NCBI GenBank assembly: GCA_902775605.1
Contig: CACYNE010000004.1
Coordinates: 23,875-87,874, forward strand
DNA from: an uncultured Prevotellaceae bacterium
Lineage (GTDB): Bacteria; Bacteroidota; Bacteroidia; Bacteroidales; Bacteroidaceae
Reading direction: 5' to 3'
DNA: 64,000 bases
Below, piece after piece: positions 9,159 through 15,854 of the stretch. Below the pieces are notes generated by a model. It searched no databases and was not told the DNA's origin. It saw nothing but the letters and a program-made list of their open reading frames with translations. How positions within the stretch are numbered: the stretch's first letter is position 1; each line of letters begins with the position of its first letter. Position numbers and translations under genes: made by a program.

Positions 9159-9652
9159 TAGAACTTTCCCTTGATCTGATTAATGCCCAATCGCCATACG
9201 AGGTTTCCTTTGCCCCGAATGGTGATTTTGTTTTTGCTACCAGTCTCAACATCCATTATCTGATTTCTTTTGAAATGGAAGAGCCTGTAGGAGGCTGCAA
9301 CACCTTTCAATTTGTTATTCAGAAATTGGAAAATCAGCGTTCGCCACATGATGCAAAAGTAGAGCAAGCCATTCTTGCTATTCTCGATGTTTTCTTTAGA
9401 GAACATCTTGATGTGTTGTTGTATATGTGTGACGACAGCGACGGTCGAGAGGCCAATCGCAACCGTTTGTTTTTGGCATGGTTCAAGAAACATGCAGCTC
9501 CAGATAGGTTTACCATTCGTACAGCAAGCGCCATTGTCGAAGGCAAAGGCTTCTATGCAGCCATTATCGTAGAAAACAGGAATCCCTTGCTCGAAACCAT
9601 CATAGCTGATTTCGAGAATACCGCCCAAGTATTGACTACAGGCAAACCATAG
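9155..9652 (+). CDS. Uncharacterised protein, DUF6169-like, second gene of the pair
   Basis: Starting at ATG 9155 (MIELSLDLINAQSPYEV), which overlaps the preceding stop codon, the protein has 165 residues. An upstream ATG at 9116 in the same frame lies inside the previous gene and is less likely. No signal peptide or membrane segment is seen. The protein alternates beta strands with a central helix (residues about 64-85) and contains a charged stretch DDSDGREANRNRLFLAWF. Its general look matches a small Bacteroidales family that I recall as DUF6169; this assignment is from memory and uncertain. It sits on the plus strand between hsdR and the rest of the restriction operon, which suggests a link to that island, perhaps as a toxin-like or immunity component. 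The function is unknown. Confidence 0.65.
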   Translation: MIELSLDLINAQSPYEVSFAPNGDFVFATSLNIHYLISFEMEEPVGGCNTFQFVIQKLENQRSPHDAKVEQAILAILDVFFREHLDVLLYMCDDSDGREANRNRLFLAWFKKHAAPDRFTIRTASAIVEGKGFYAAIIVENRNPLLETIIADFENTAQVLTTGKP

Positions 9653-9674
9653 TGGAACTCCATTTCCTATCATT

Positions 9675-9758
9675 TTATTCAAACGTCAAGAGTTTATTTC
9701 GATAATACTCATACTGCTTCTCGCGCTCCTTTAGTTGTTTTTTTAGTATGAGTTCTAT
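9675..9758 (-). pseudogene. Remnant of a second hsdS gene (3' end only)
   Basis: On the minus strand this stretch encodes the peptide KEREKQYEYYRNKLLTFE followed by TAA, identical in protein to the last 18 residues of the intact HsdS at 11029. The two DNA copies differ at about eight sites and every difference is synonymous. That pattern points to two once-functional hsdS genes rather than a recent copy of the 3' end. An in-frame TGA at 9759-9761 closes the frame upstream, so only about 27 codons are left. Confidence 0.75.
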
Positions 9759-11017
9759 TCAATGATTACGTTCTCTATCACATTGATGTCAAAAACATTT
9801 CGAATTCTTTTATTATCTACAGACAACTGTCCTTCCAAAACAAGGAATACAGTATTTTGAGGTTCTTCTAATTTTGCCCTACATTCTGCATCTAATACAG
9901 CCTGATACTTAATACATTGAAATAAGCCTCTCGTTATGTCTGTTTCATTCGATATTCTTGATTTTACTTCAACAGCGATTTTAGAGCCGTCGAAGCTTTC
10001 AAAATAGACATCCAATTTATCACCTGAAAGTAATTGATGTTCTGTTTCTCTTTTAGTTACTTCCTTGTCTTTTATTCCAACCATCTCAGGATGGTTACAA
10101 ATGTAATCTTTCAGGTTCTTATGATATGGACTTTCTCCGTCAGATTTATACTCCCTTTTAATTTTCTCCCTTATTGTTTCAATTTCATCTATTGAGATAG
10201 ATGGTGCTAGCCCAAGAGATACCAATACCCAATCCCATTTGTTATATTGAATGGCTTTAGCATTAAGCCCCATAACGTAGGTCTTTTTGTCCTCTTCAGT
10301 CATGTCTTCATAATCCTCACTAACATAACTAAAACCTTCTGATGGCAGATCGTTCTTTTCGGACTTTACCAAAGCATTTAGGGTTGGTATATCCTCACCT
10401 GTAACCTCTTTTAGTTTTTCGATAACATCGGAAACATAACCTAACTGCCTTCCTATACCTGAGAATCTTTCAACCCCAAGTTCTTTAATGAGATCGTTAT
10501 ACGTCTTATTCGTTAGACCTTGTTTTGCCCAGCGAATCAATATTGGTATAATTTTCTTGACATAACCTTCGGATTTTTCTGTTGGACAGACTTCGGCTAT
10601 GATATAACTATAGTCAATTTTCTTTTTGAAGAACCCGTTGATATACTCAAAGAGTTGAGGATTGTTTTTTAATGGCTTTTCGATGCTGCCACCACCGTTA
10701 AAGCCATGTTTCTTTAACTCCGCTTCTTCAAGGCCTTTTCCATTATATTCTTCAACAAGTTGCAGTTTATATGTTTTATAAGAGTCTATTTTATTTTGAT
10801 CTTCCCAATAGAGTCCATCTTTACGAGGACAATCTTTTGCTACGACTACAGTCTTAAATCTTAATCGACGTTCATCGGACATAAATAGATAGACAATATC
10901 ACCTATGTTGAACTTGGTTAGATTCATGGTCCAATTGATGAACCCTAATTCATGCAAAGCTTTAGCATGATTACATATGTCTCTTTGTGCAAATGCAAGT
11001 CTATAATTTCGTGCCAT
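9755..11017 (-). CDS. Restriction-like protein: PUA/EVE-like N-terminal domain plus PD-(D/E)XK nuclease
   Basis: This 420-residue protein has three parts. Residues 1-135 resemble a PUA-like/EVE fold (NIGDIVYLFMSDERRLRF, later KNNPQLFEYINGFF), a fold used by modification-dependent restriction enzymes to read flipped modified bases. Residues about 135-280 are helical. Residues about 320-395 carry a PD-(D/E)XK nuclease signature: LDVYF, then AVEVKSR (E-x-K), then a helix with QCIKYQ. It begins 11 bases after hsdS ends, so it is transcribed as part of the hsdM operon. By eye it is richer in A+T than hsdM and hsdR, suggesting separate acquisition. A modification-dependent (type IV-like) restriction role is inferred. 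No helicase or GTPase motor is present, so it would act alone or with the type I complex. Confidence 0.75.
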   Translation of the reverse strand: MARNYRLAFAQRDICNHAKALHELGFINWTMNLTKFNIGDIVYLFMSDERRLRFKTVVVAKDCPRKDGLYWEDQNKIDSYKTYKLQLVEEYNGKGLEEAELKKHGFNGGGSIEKPLKNNPQLFEYINGFFKKKIDYSYIIAEVCPTEKSEGYVKKIIPILIRWAKQGLTNKTYNDLIKELGVERFSGIGRQLGYVSDVIEKLKEVTGEDIPTLNALVKSEKNDLPSEGFSYVSEDYEDMTEEDKKTYVMGLNAKAIQYNKWDWVLVSLGLAPSISIDEIETIREKIKREYKSDGESPYHKNLKDYICNHPEMVGIKDKEVTKRETEHQLLSGDKLDVYFESFDGSKIAVEVKSRISNETDITRGLFQCIKYQAVLDAECRAKLEEPQNTVFLVLEGQLSVDNKRIRNVFDINVIENVIIE

Positions 11018-11028
11018 AATAGTATTCT

Positions 11029-12102
11029 TTATTCAAACGTCAATAGTTTATTTCTATAGTATTCATATTGCTTTTCTCTCTCCTTTAGTTGTGCCTCCAA
11101 GTTCTGGATGCTCGCCTCGAAGGTATCGAGAATTGAGACGATGCGCTGCTGTTCTTGGAGAGAAGGGACAAGCACTTGCAAAGCTTCCATTAATGCCTTT
11201 GTCAAATGCGCCATTGTTGCCCCATGAATATTTGTGAATGCCTGTTTCTTCATATCATCAGATTGCAACCAATAATACATATATTTTTTGTTCAATCTAT
11301 AGCCGCAATCCATTTTCCAAATATGATAATGATAAATCACTTTTTCCTCTTCCCAAATATGAGGGCCGAAGGATGCAGACCAAGCATAAAGTAAGTCGCC
11401 TTTCTCACAATAGTATTTGTTCTCTAATTCCAGGTCAGAATAGTACCAACTATCGTTTGAGAAGAAATTGCCAACACGCAATACCCTATATTTTCCATCA
11501 CTCAACAATTCCGGCTGACTGTATGCCCTACCATTTATTACCTCACAAACTTCTTTTAATGCAAGCCTTTCCACCCCTTCTTTTCCTTCGAGGTCGAGGA
11601 GCTGGTCACGATAATACTCATACTGCTTGCGTCGCAGGGCGATTTGTTCTTTCAGGTTGTCGATGGAAGTAGTGAACATATCGAGTATGCCCACTATCCG
11701 ATTTTGCTCAGAAAGTGAAGGTATGGGGATTTTTAATTTTTCTACAACAGAGTTATCTAAAGTAGGAATACCTGCATATCGCACCTGTGATTGTAAATAG
11801 TGAGTTTTACCCAACAAGTAATAATATAAAAACTTGCTGTTAATCCTGTCTGAATGAGATATACAAAAGCAGCCATCTGATGACCAAAATTTGCAATCAC
11901 AAAAGCCTATTGTTCCCGCAGAAGCACCTACATTTATTATCATTACAGTATTTTCTTCTCTATTATATTGGCCGTATTTCCCCAATGGATCAATACCGCC
12001 ATGATAAACGGGGTAAGATGAATCATCACTCAGAAGATTCTTTGTAAGACGTTTACCTCTGAGTACGTTCATTTCCTCTTTAAGCATCTTCCACTCTACC
12101 AT
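11029..12102 (-). CDS. hsdS: Type I restriction specificity subunit (HsdS)
   Basis: This is the DNA-recognition subunit: two target-recognition domains, each followed by a conserved helical arm. The first arm is seen around residues 135-180 (LSEQNRIVGILDMF... RRKQYEYYRDQLLDLEG) and the second at the C-terminus (LQEQQRIVSILDTF... REKQYEYYRNKLLTFE). The half-repeat symmetry is typical of full-length HsdS. I place the start at ATG 12102 (MVEWKMLKEEMNVL), giving 357 residues. It is one base after the preceding stop and has GGAGGG at a good distance; an ATG at 12135 would overlap the upstream gene by 32 bases. The first recognition domain is short (about 130 residues) and A+T-rich. The two domains would specify the two halves of a split target site, which cannot be predicted here. 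Confidence 0.93.
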   Translation of the reverse strand: MVEWKMLKEEMNVLRGKRLTKNLLSDDSSYPVYHGGIDPLGKYGQYNREENTVMIINVGASAGTIGFCDCKFWSSDGCFCISHSDRINSKFLYYYLLGKTHYLQSQVRYAGIPTLDNSVVEKLKIPIPSLSEQNRIVGILDMFTTSIDNLKEQIALRRKQYEYYRDQLLDLEGKEGVERLALKEVCEVINGRAYSQPELLSDGKYRVLRVGNFFSNDSWYYSDLELENKYYCEKGDLLYAWSASFGPHIWEEEKVIYHYHIWKMDCGYRLNKKYMYYWLQSDDMKKQAFTNIHGATMAHLTKALMEALQVLVPSLQEQQRIVSILDTFEASIQNLEAQLKEREKQYEYYRNKLLTFE

Positions 12103-12103
12103 A

Positions 12104-12580
12104 CTACATTCCCTCCAATTCTTTTGAGAGTGCATTTAGACGTTTCTGATAATTCATTAACATCTGCCTTCTTTTCGCATAAAATTCGCCCTCGTATTCC
12201 AAGTTCTTCTCCTTTTCCTCGCGATTTCTATAAAAATCTCCAGCAACCCCGATTTCGACTGGTTGTCCATTGAAGCCGTATTCTTTTTCTATAACATCCC
12301 AACGCTTTTTCAAAGCTTGCTTTTCTCTTGTCATAGAATCACTTAGCTCCATGTTTATCTGAATCTGCGAGGTTTCGATTTGAATTCTTGCAAGTTTCTT
12401 AACGCTATTAAGTTGCTTCTGGGTACTTTGCTCAAGGGCTGTGATTTGATCGTGGGTACTTTTTTCAAGGGCCGAAAGTTTCTTAGCAGTATCTTTCGCG
12501 CTGCTTCTGTTTGTCCAACAGGCAATACCTACTGCAACAAGAATACTTATCGCTGATATACAAATACCTAGTATCTCCAT
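12104..12580 (-). CDS. Membrane-anchored coiled-coil protein inside the hsd operon
   Basis: This 158-residue protein starts with one transmembrane helix (residues about 4-24, ICISAISILVAVGIACW). About 60 residues of predicted coiled coil follow, with a repeated element (ALEKSTHDQIT, ALEQSTQKQLN), and then a Lys/Glu-rich helical tail. Its start overlaps the stop of the upstream gene (TAATG), and hsdS follows one base after its stop, so it is locked into the operon. It is not a known type I subunit. The sequence shows a membrane tether with a cytoplasmic or periplasmic coiled coil; orientation cannot be decided with confidence. A role in anchoring or modulating the restriction complex is speculation from context. 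Confidence 0.75.
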   Translation of the reverse strand: MEILGICISAISILVAVGIACWTNRSSAKDTAKKLSALEKSTHDQITALEQSTQKQLNSVKKLARIQIETSQIQINMELSDSMTREKQALKKRWDVIEKEYGFNGQPVEIGVAGDFYRNREEKEKNLEYEGEFYAKRRQMLMNYQKRLNALSKELEGM

Positions 12581-12963
12581 TATTTCTTCTTTGCTGCTTC
12601 TACTGCTTTTTCAAATTCTTCTTTAGTGCAAGGTTTGCGTAGAATCCAGTACGAACTTGTGTGTGAAGAGCCAGTTCCTTGATATGAAGATCCCTTAGAG
12701 GTAGCACCACTTTGAAACATCTCCCATCCTTGCGATATGAAATACATCAAAGCGCCTGCTGGAGTAGAAAACCTCGCTTTCTCTCCCTTGTCGTTACGGA
12801 GTCTTTTCACTTCGACACCATCATCATAGAAAACCTTGAAGCCCTCTTTTGTAAAGTCTCCCTCGAAAGAAACGATATTATAAATGTAATATTTCTCCTC
12901 CGATGTCTGTGCTTGACAAACAAAAGGAACCATCAATAACAATAATACAATTAGCTTTTTCAT
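12580..12963 (-). CDS. Small secreted protein with a DUF4177-like core, inside the hsd operon
   Basis: This 127-residue protein has a clear signal peptide (MKKLIVLLLLMVPFVCQAQ) and should be exported. The mature part contains a pattern like DUF4177 proteins: an opening strand YYIYNIVSF, a helix ending LMYFISQGWEMFQSG, a Gly/Ser loop, and a closing strand SYWILRKP. It lies 15 bases after hsdM and shares a TAATG overlap with the next gene. An exported protein in a restriction operon is unusual because type I enzymes act in the cytoplasm. It may be a passenger gene or part of a cell-envelope arm of the system together with the membrane-anchored coiled-coil protein encoded next. The family match is from pattern recognition only. 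Confidence 0.7.
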   Translation of the reverse strand: MKKLIVLLLLMVPFVCQAQTSEEKYYIYNIVSFEGDFTKEGFKVFYDDGVEVKRLRNDKGEKARFSTPAGALMYFISQGWEMFQSGATSKGSSYQGTGSSHTSSYWILRKPCTKEEFEKAVEAAKKK

Positions 12964-12978
12964 AGACTTTGTTCCAAA

Positions 12979-14526
12979 TTATTTATAATCTCCACAATTT
13001 TTCTTATTCAACTCATTGCCCTCAGCAACAAGCTTTTCGAGTTTAGAATTCACCTCTTTAATGTCGATGACCTCGCGAGTATCTTCCTGCTCAACGTATG
13101 AAGAGACGCTGAGGTTAGCATCATTCTCAAGGATTTCATCGTTCTTTACGAGCTTCGCCAGATATTGCTCGTCCTTGCGGTTTACAAACAGCTCCATAAT
13201 CTTGTCCTGATGCTCAGACAGCAGCACGTTCTTGTTGCCATCCTTCTGGAATAGCTTGCTGGCATCGATAAAGAGCACATTGGCATCTGTCTTGGCGCTC
13301 TTTTTCAGTACGATGATACAAGTAGCAATGCCTACACCAAAGAAAAGGTTGGCTGGAAGCTGGATAACGGTATCCACATAGTTGTTCTTTATCAGATACT
13401 GGCGAATCTTCTTTTCGTCACCTCCACGATAGAGCACGCCAGGGAACTCTACGATAGCAGCGGTGCCTTGCTCTGAGAGATGCCAAAGCATGTGCATGGT
13501 AAAAGCAAGGTCTGCTGCACTCTTAGGAGCCAACACGCCAGCAGGGGCATAACGCTCATCATTAATCAGAATGGTGTTGTCCTTACCTTCCCACTTCAGC
13601 GAGTATGGGGGATTGCTCACAATCGCATCAAAGGGAGCATCCTGCATGTGCTGAGGCTTCAACAACGTGTCCTCCAAACGAATGTCGAAATTGTCATAGT
13701 TCACGTTATGCAGGAACATATTGATGCGACACAGGTTGTAAGTTGTGGGATTTATTTCCTGACCGAAGTATTTCAGGTTGGGATTCTCCTTGCCTATTGT
13801 CTTTGCGAATTTCAACAACAGCGAACCAGAGCCACAAGCGGGGTCGTAAACCTTCTGAATGTTGGGGTTGTTATAGGATGCCAAGCGAGCCAGCAGCTCT
13901 GATACCTGCTGAGGCGTGAAGAACTCACCCCCACTCTTTCCTGCCTGCGAGGCATACATCTGCATCAGGAACTCATAGGTATCGCCGAAGGTGTCATTAT
14001 CGGTATCGTTGTATTTCGAGCCAAGCTCCATTTGTGCTACGGTCTGCAGTACCTTTGCCAAAAGCTGGTTGCGCTTAATCACCGTAGAACCCAGCGAGGC
14101 GCTATCAACAGTAAAGTCGCTGAACAAGCCACGAAGATCATCTTCCGAGGGAGTACCCACAGCCGAAGCCTCGATACTACGAAAGATTGCTGTCAAACGT
14201 TCATTCAGGTTCTCGTCCTTCTCGCAGTTCTTCACCACGTTCTGAAAAAGCTGTGAAGGCAGAATGAAATAGCCTTTCTCCTCCACCATCTTCTGGCGGA
14301 TGTTGCCAGCCATCTCGTCACTAATGCTTGCATAGTCAAAGTCTGGCTGACCAGCTTCTTTCATGAGCTGATGAATATAGTCGCAAATGTTTTCAGAGAT
14401 AAAGCGATAGAAGATAGAGCCAAGCACATAGGCTTTGAATTCCCAACCATCCACGCTACCACGCAAATCGTTGGCTATCTTCCATATAGTTTTGTGCAAT
14501 TCTGCACGTTCTTGCATAGTTGCCAT
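12979..14526 (-). CDS. hsdM: Type I DNA methyltransferase subunit (HsdM)
   Basis: This 515-residue N6-adenine methyltransferase of the type I complex transfers methyl groups from S-adenosylmethionine at the site chosen by HsdS. An N-terminal helical HsdM domain (residues 8-150) is followed by the Rossmann-type catalytic domain: motif I DPACGSGSLLL near 228 and the catalytic NPPY motif near 307 (FDAIVSNPPYSLKWEG). Conserved GKSGGEFFTPQQV precedes motif I. Length is normal. The start at 14526 (MATMQERAELHK) could also be the Met at codon 4. It is the first gene of the operon and is preceded by a long structured leader with its own promoter. Confidence 0.95.
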   Translation of the reverse strand: MATMQERAELHKTIWKIANDLRGSVDGWEFKAYVLGSIFYRFISENICDYIHQLMKEAGQPDFDYASISDEMAGNIRQKMVEEKGYFILPSQLFQNVVKNCEKDENLNERLTAIFRSIEASAVGTPSEDDLRGLFSDFTVDSASLGSTVIKRNQLLAKVLQTVAQMELGSKYNDTDNDTFGDTYEFLMQMYASQAGKSGGEFFTPQQVSELLARLASYNNPNIQKVYDPACGSGSLLLKFAKTIGKENPNLKYFGQEINPTTYNLCRINMFLHNVNYDNFDIRLEDTLLKPQHMQDAPFDAIVSNPPYSLKWEGKDNTILINDERYAPAGVLAPKSAADLAFTMHMLWHLSEQGTAAIVEFPGVLYRGGDEKKIRQYLIKNNYVDTVIQLPANLFFGVGIATCIIVLKKSAKTDANVLFIDASKLFQKDGNKNVLLSEHQDKIMELFVNRKDEQYLAKLVKNDEILENDANLSVSSYVEQEDTREVIDIKEVNSKLEKLVAEGNELNKKNCGDYK

Positions 14527-14860
14527 GATATATACGATAGTTTTAGGAGCGAAAGGACTATCTGTTCGGATGAAAATGGGTTATGAGAACCTTAGGACAA
14601 CGAAAAAGCGCGACTGGCACCTATCTAAGTCCCTAGGTTCTCGCATACCCATTATACCAGATAAGCCGTCCACGCTATCGCGCAGACGTTAGTCTTATTA
14701 AGTGGTATAATGTCTTTAGAATTTGCGAGATTCAGGGACAAAACCGAATATAGCACTAACGCTATAATTAATTCCACAAAAATCATACCGCCACCCTGCA
14801 CTCAGGGAATCAGGCCCAGAAAGGGCCAGCATCGTTTTAACGACGTGTCGGCGATACTTG
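14527..14860 (-). ncRNA. Long structured 5' leader of the hsdM operon
   Basis: Between the promoter and hsdM, the minus-strand transcript would carry about 330 nt with many complementary stretches. Hairpins are visible at 14832-14843 (TCGTT/AACGA), 14813-14827 (GGCCC/GGGCC), 14794-14807 (CCCTG/CAGGG) and 14749-14766 (TATAGC/GCTATA). A long rod spans 14650-14712, with outer arms CATTATACCA/TGGTATAATG and a perfect 9-bp tip at 14667-14688. A hairpin at 14578-14650 has a 19-nt stem with small bulges. The last two share base 14650. No known riboswitch or housekeeping RNA is recognised. The leader may control hsdM translation or be a separate small RNA. Confidence 0.55.
14652..14786 (-). CDS. Possible 44-aa hydrophobic leader peptide
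   Basis: Within the leader an ATG at 14786, preceded by GGGTGGCGGT, opens 44 codons starting MIFVELIIALVLYSVLSLNL and ending WTAYLV before TAA. Residues 2-20 form a plausible transmembrane helix. The 3' part of the frame coincides with the long rod-shaped hairpin, so translation and folding would interfere. It could be a leader peptide, a small membrane toxin, or chance. There is no homology evidence. Confidence 0.3.
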   Translation of the reverse strand: MIFVELIIALVLYSVLSLNLANSKDIIPLNKTNVCAIAWTAYLV

Positions 14861-14864
14861 ATTG

Positions 14865-14895
14865 CAAAGGTAAAAAGAAAAAATGAAGTTTACAA
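14865..14895 (-). promoter_or_regulatory. Promoter of the hsdM operon
   Basis: On the minus strand TTG (14893-14895), 20 bases, TACCTTTG (14865-14872) fits the Bacteroidetes consensus. Transcription should begin near 14860, leaving a leader of about 330 nt before hsdM. Confidence 0.7.
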
Positions 14896-14918
14896 GAGTT
14901 TGAAGCATTTTTATTTGA

Positions 14919-14984
14919 AAGAGATATGCCGTTTCGCTAATAGCAACACGCCGTTACTCCCAAAGAGATAAGCCGTTTCTCTGA
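14919..14984. repeat. Pair of 22-base direct repeats
   Basis: AAGAGATATGCCGTTTCGCTAA (14919-14940) and AAGAGATAAGCCGTTTCTCTGA (14963-14984) are direct copies 44 bases apart with four mismatches. A shorter relative (GGGATAAACGCT) follows at about 14988. They lie just upstream of the hsdM promoter. Confidence 0.6.
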
Positions 14985-15036
14985 AAAGGGATAAACGCTA
15001 TGGGGAGGACTTAGAATCCTTTAACGAGAAACTGCC

Positions 15037-15102
15037 AGTCCGTAGGCGTCGGACTCAAAGTCCGCAGGTGACGGACAAAAAGTTCGTTCACTACGGACTT
15101 AT
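15037..15102. repeat. Three tandem 22-base hairpin units
   Basis: Units start at 15037, 15059 and 15081 with an exact 22-base period. Each is AGTCCG (or AGTTCG), a variable 7-base loop, CGGACT (or CGGACA), then a three-base spacer. Each unit is a small inverted repeat, so the array can form three adjacent hairpins or pair between units. Confidence 0.7.
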
Positions 15103-15174
15103 AAACGCTACACGTGTTAAGGAGCTGGTGAGTGTAATAATAGGGAATTCCTATGAAATAATAGGGAAAACCCA

Positions 15175-15205
15175 TTGGGATATTGTAAGAAAAGCGCTAC
15201 CTTTG
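15175..15205 (+). promoter_or_regulatory. Promoter of the DKNYY gene
   Basis: TTG (15175-15177), 20 bases, TACCTTTG (15198-15205) reads rightward, 25 bases before the ATG at 15231. Confidence 0.65.
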
Positions 15206-15230
15206 CAAACAGATAATCAACATAAATTAT

Positions 15231-15767
15231 ATGACAATGAAACAAATGAGCTTTTTACACAAGAGCATCTTGCTGGTAGCAATGATGGGATGGACCTTGA
15301 CAAGTTATGCACAGCGCTATGAGAAGGATCATGGCAGGATCTATTTCAACAATGAACTGATGATGCATGCCGACGCACGGAGTTTCGTGGATCTGGGATG
15401 CGGCTATGCCAAGGATCGTTTTAACGTATATATGAACGGACAGGTGCTGGAGAACGTTGACCCATCAACTTTCCGACTGAAGGAGCGTAGCTCTTGGCGC
15501 CATCACGGCAAGAACACGGAAGAGGAACCTGTAGTACGCAGAGGGTACTTCAAGACAAAGATGAACGTGTATTATGGCGACAAGAAACTGGATGCGATGG
15601 CTAGTACCTTCAAAGATTTGGGTGGAGGCTATGCAAAAGACTCGTTCCGTGTGTTCTACTGTGGCGAAGAAGTGAAAGGCGCAATGGCGTCATCCTTCAA
15701 ATATACTGGCGACGGATATGCTGAAGACACCTTTGATGCGTATTTCAGAGGAAAGAAAATAGAATAA
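15231..15767 (+). CDS. Secreted DKNYY-repeat protein
   Basis: This 178-residue protein has an N-terminal signal peptide (KSILLVAMMGWTLTSYAQ) and a repeated motif of the DKNYY type. Four imperfect copies of a D-x-x-S/T-F ... GYAKDxFxVYxxG pattern are seen, for example DARSFVDLGCGYAKDRF near residue 47 and ASTFKDLGGGYAKDSFRVF near 123. Such repeats occur in exported proteins of Bacteroidetes and other bacteria. No catalytic residues are recognised and the ligand is unknown. The start could be either of the Met codons at 15231 or 15237. It is monocistronic between the restriction island and tRNA-Leu, with its own promoter and the hairpin repeats upstream. Confidence 0.75.
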   Translation: MTMKQMSFLHKSILLVAMMGWTLTSYAQRYEKDHGRIYFNNELMMHADARSFVDLGCGYAKDRFNVYMNGQVLENVDPSTFRLKERSSWRHHGKNTEEEPVVRRGYFKTKMNVYYGDKKLDAMASTFKDLGGGYAKDSFRVFYCGEEVKGAMASSFKYTGDGYAEDTFDAYFRGKKIE

Positions 15768-15782
15768 CTTTTTGAAGAATAA

Positions 15783-15814
15783 TTTGGCTATCTCGACAAA
15801 AAGTATTACTTTTG
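15783..15814 (+). promoter_or_regulatory. Promoter of tRNA-Leu
   Basis: TTTG (15783-15786), 20 bases, TACTTTTG (15807-15814), with the tRNA 5' end 41 bases further on. Confidence 0.65.
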
Positions 15815-15854
15815 CACCCGCAATTAACGCGAACTCTACAAAAATTCCTTTCAT

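Noticed and set aside
8951-9682. Minus-strand frame of 243 codons opposite the small bicistron
   Set aside because: It lies antisense to two coupled plus-strand genes that have a consensus promoter; its protein is Ile/Lys/Phe-rich without domain features.
14527-14860. Retron or group II intron RNA
   Set aside because: Strong hairpins are present but there is no reverse transcriptase gene anywhere in the window.
14919-15102. CRISPR array
   Set aside because: Repeats are short, adjacent and self-complementary with no unique spacers of 30 bases and no cas genes nearby.
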